The notes beneath the pieces are model-generated. The model made no database searches. It worked only from the letters and a program-made list of their open reading frames with translations, and was not told the origin of the DNA. Below are positions 49,321-49,687 of a stretch of DNA of 49,687 nt, one piece after another. Both the position numbers and the translations under genes were made by a program. Position 1 is the first letter of the stretch; every line of letters begins with the position of its first letter. Origin of the DNA: JANNMJ01 sp031397815 (GTDB lineage: Bacteria > Bacteroidota > Bacteroidia > Cytophagales > Hymenobacteraceae); NCBI GenBank assembly GCA_031397815.1, contig JANNMJ010000045.1:1-49687 (forward strand), in the 5' to 3' direction.

Positions 49321-49611
49321 GGCCGGGTTAGATTTCAAAGAAATCAACCCCGTGCTTCTGGGATGAAACCCCTTCGGAGTATCGGATTGGGTGCGGGTGG
49401 GGGAACGGGCAGCCCCCAACCACCGGCACCGGGACGGTGCCGGATACGTAGGAGTGCGCCGATTGGCGTGGCAGGGCTGGAGCCCCGCAAATAGGCGACA
49501 CGGGGCAGAGCCCGCGTCAAGTGCGTTCCAAGCTGCGTTCCAATAAAACATTTGTAATACCCCGATGGGGTTTCATCCCAGAAGCCCGGGGTTGCCGTAG
49601 GCTACCCCGGG
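49321..49611. repeat. Composite palindromic element at the right end
   Basis: A degraded small palindrome (49321-49355, GATTTC/GAAATC stem) and a well-kept one (49584-49611, GCCCGGGGTTGCC/GGCTACCCCGGG) flank a perfect 19-base inverted repeat. Its arms are at 49354-49372 and 49567-49585. The architecture is that of 10-157, but here about 190 bases lie between the arms. They include the CCGGCACCG hairpin (49423-49443) and a fragment (49453-49519) matching the outer part of the 39349-39624 element. This looks like nesting of one repeat family inside another. Confidence 0.75.
49423..49443. repeat. CCGGCACCG hairpin module, second copy
   Basis: CCGGCACCG, loop GGA, CGGTGCCGG, then ATACGTAGG; the same module as 491-511. 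Confidence 0.6.
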
Positions 49612-49656
49612 TACATAACGGGGTGCGTTCCTCGCACGGCCTCGCAACGCGCATTA

Positions 49657-49687
49657 GCCCGGGGTAGATTTCTGCGAAATCAACCCC
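49657..49687. repeat. GCCCGGGGTAG palindrome, cut by the window end
   Basis: GCCCGGGGTAGATTTC, five loop bases, GAAATCAACCCC, then the window ends. It is another copy of the small palindrome at 10-46, so the repeat cluster continues beyond the window. Confidence 0.75.

Noticed and set aside
49031..49331. Open frames over array 2 (RVRHVRG or VYDMCAA heptads)
   Set aside because: Same reason; neither frame shows preferential synonymous change between units.

Overview
The window is a piece of a high-GC Bacteroidota chromosome, most like the order Cytophagales (Hymenobacter-type). The placement rests on a type IX secretion (T9SS) component (PorZ), five T9SS cargo-type proteins with C-terminal sorting domains, YpdA of the bacillithiol system, TAnnTTTG-type promoter boxes, GTG/TTG starts without clear Shine-Dalgarno sites, and known Bacteroidota families (DUF983, LytTR membrane regulator, long PurF). 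The species is inference; I cannot run a search. No rRNA, complete tRNA, transposase or CRISPR array is visible.

Layout. 1-638: a near-palindromic composite element and a 12-unit, 21-bp tandem array. 639-5565 (+): secreted GH5-like glycosidase, two tandem STAS-like paralogues, ypdA. 5849-8554 (-): iscS-iscU-unknown-iscA. 8829: methylmalonyl-CoA epimerase, directly preceded by an inverted-repeat element. 9273-17285 (-): CarboxypepD_reg protein, DUF2306-like membrane protein, LytTR regulator, unknown gene, two large secreted proteins. The second of these has its signal peptide cut off from the body by a (CAGA)6 tract, a probable phase switch. 18051-20338 (+): pirin-like cupin and CCA-adding enzyme. 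20392-33065 (-): PurF-type amidophosphoribosyltransferase, very large membrane histidine kinase, DUF983 protein and small membrane partner, secreted cupredoxin, 1381-residue T9SS protein, BirA. 33108-39255 (+): rsfS, ftsH, lutC, lpxH-like, beta-propeller protein, two tatA copies. 39643-44032 (-): recO, porZ, tdk, ferredoxin. 44105-48930: Pro/Ala-linker protein, two convergent polytopic membrane proteins, helical unknown protein. 48931-49687: a second 21-bp array with the same palindrome family.

Functionally this is mostly core housekeeping (Fe-S assembly, purine and biotin enzymes, membrane proteolysis, lipid A, Tat, repair) mixed with surface-export genes that depend on the T9SS. The unusual content is between genes. 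At least four repeat families are present: 21-bp arrays, CCCGGGG palindromes, GTAGGGGCG/GACGCGGGG inverted repeats and TTTGTCATTGCGAGG elements. They sit mainly downstream of genes or between convergent genes. The two 21-bp arrays share start and end signatures but differ in internal modules. They, the slippage-controlled secreted protein and the inverted-repeat element abutting the epimerase gene are the observations I would follow up first.
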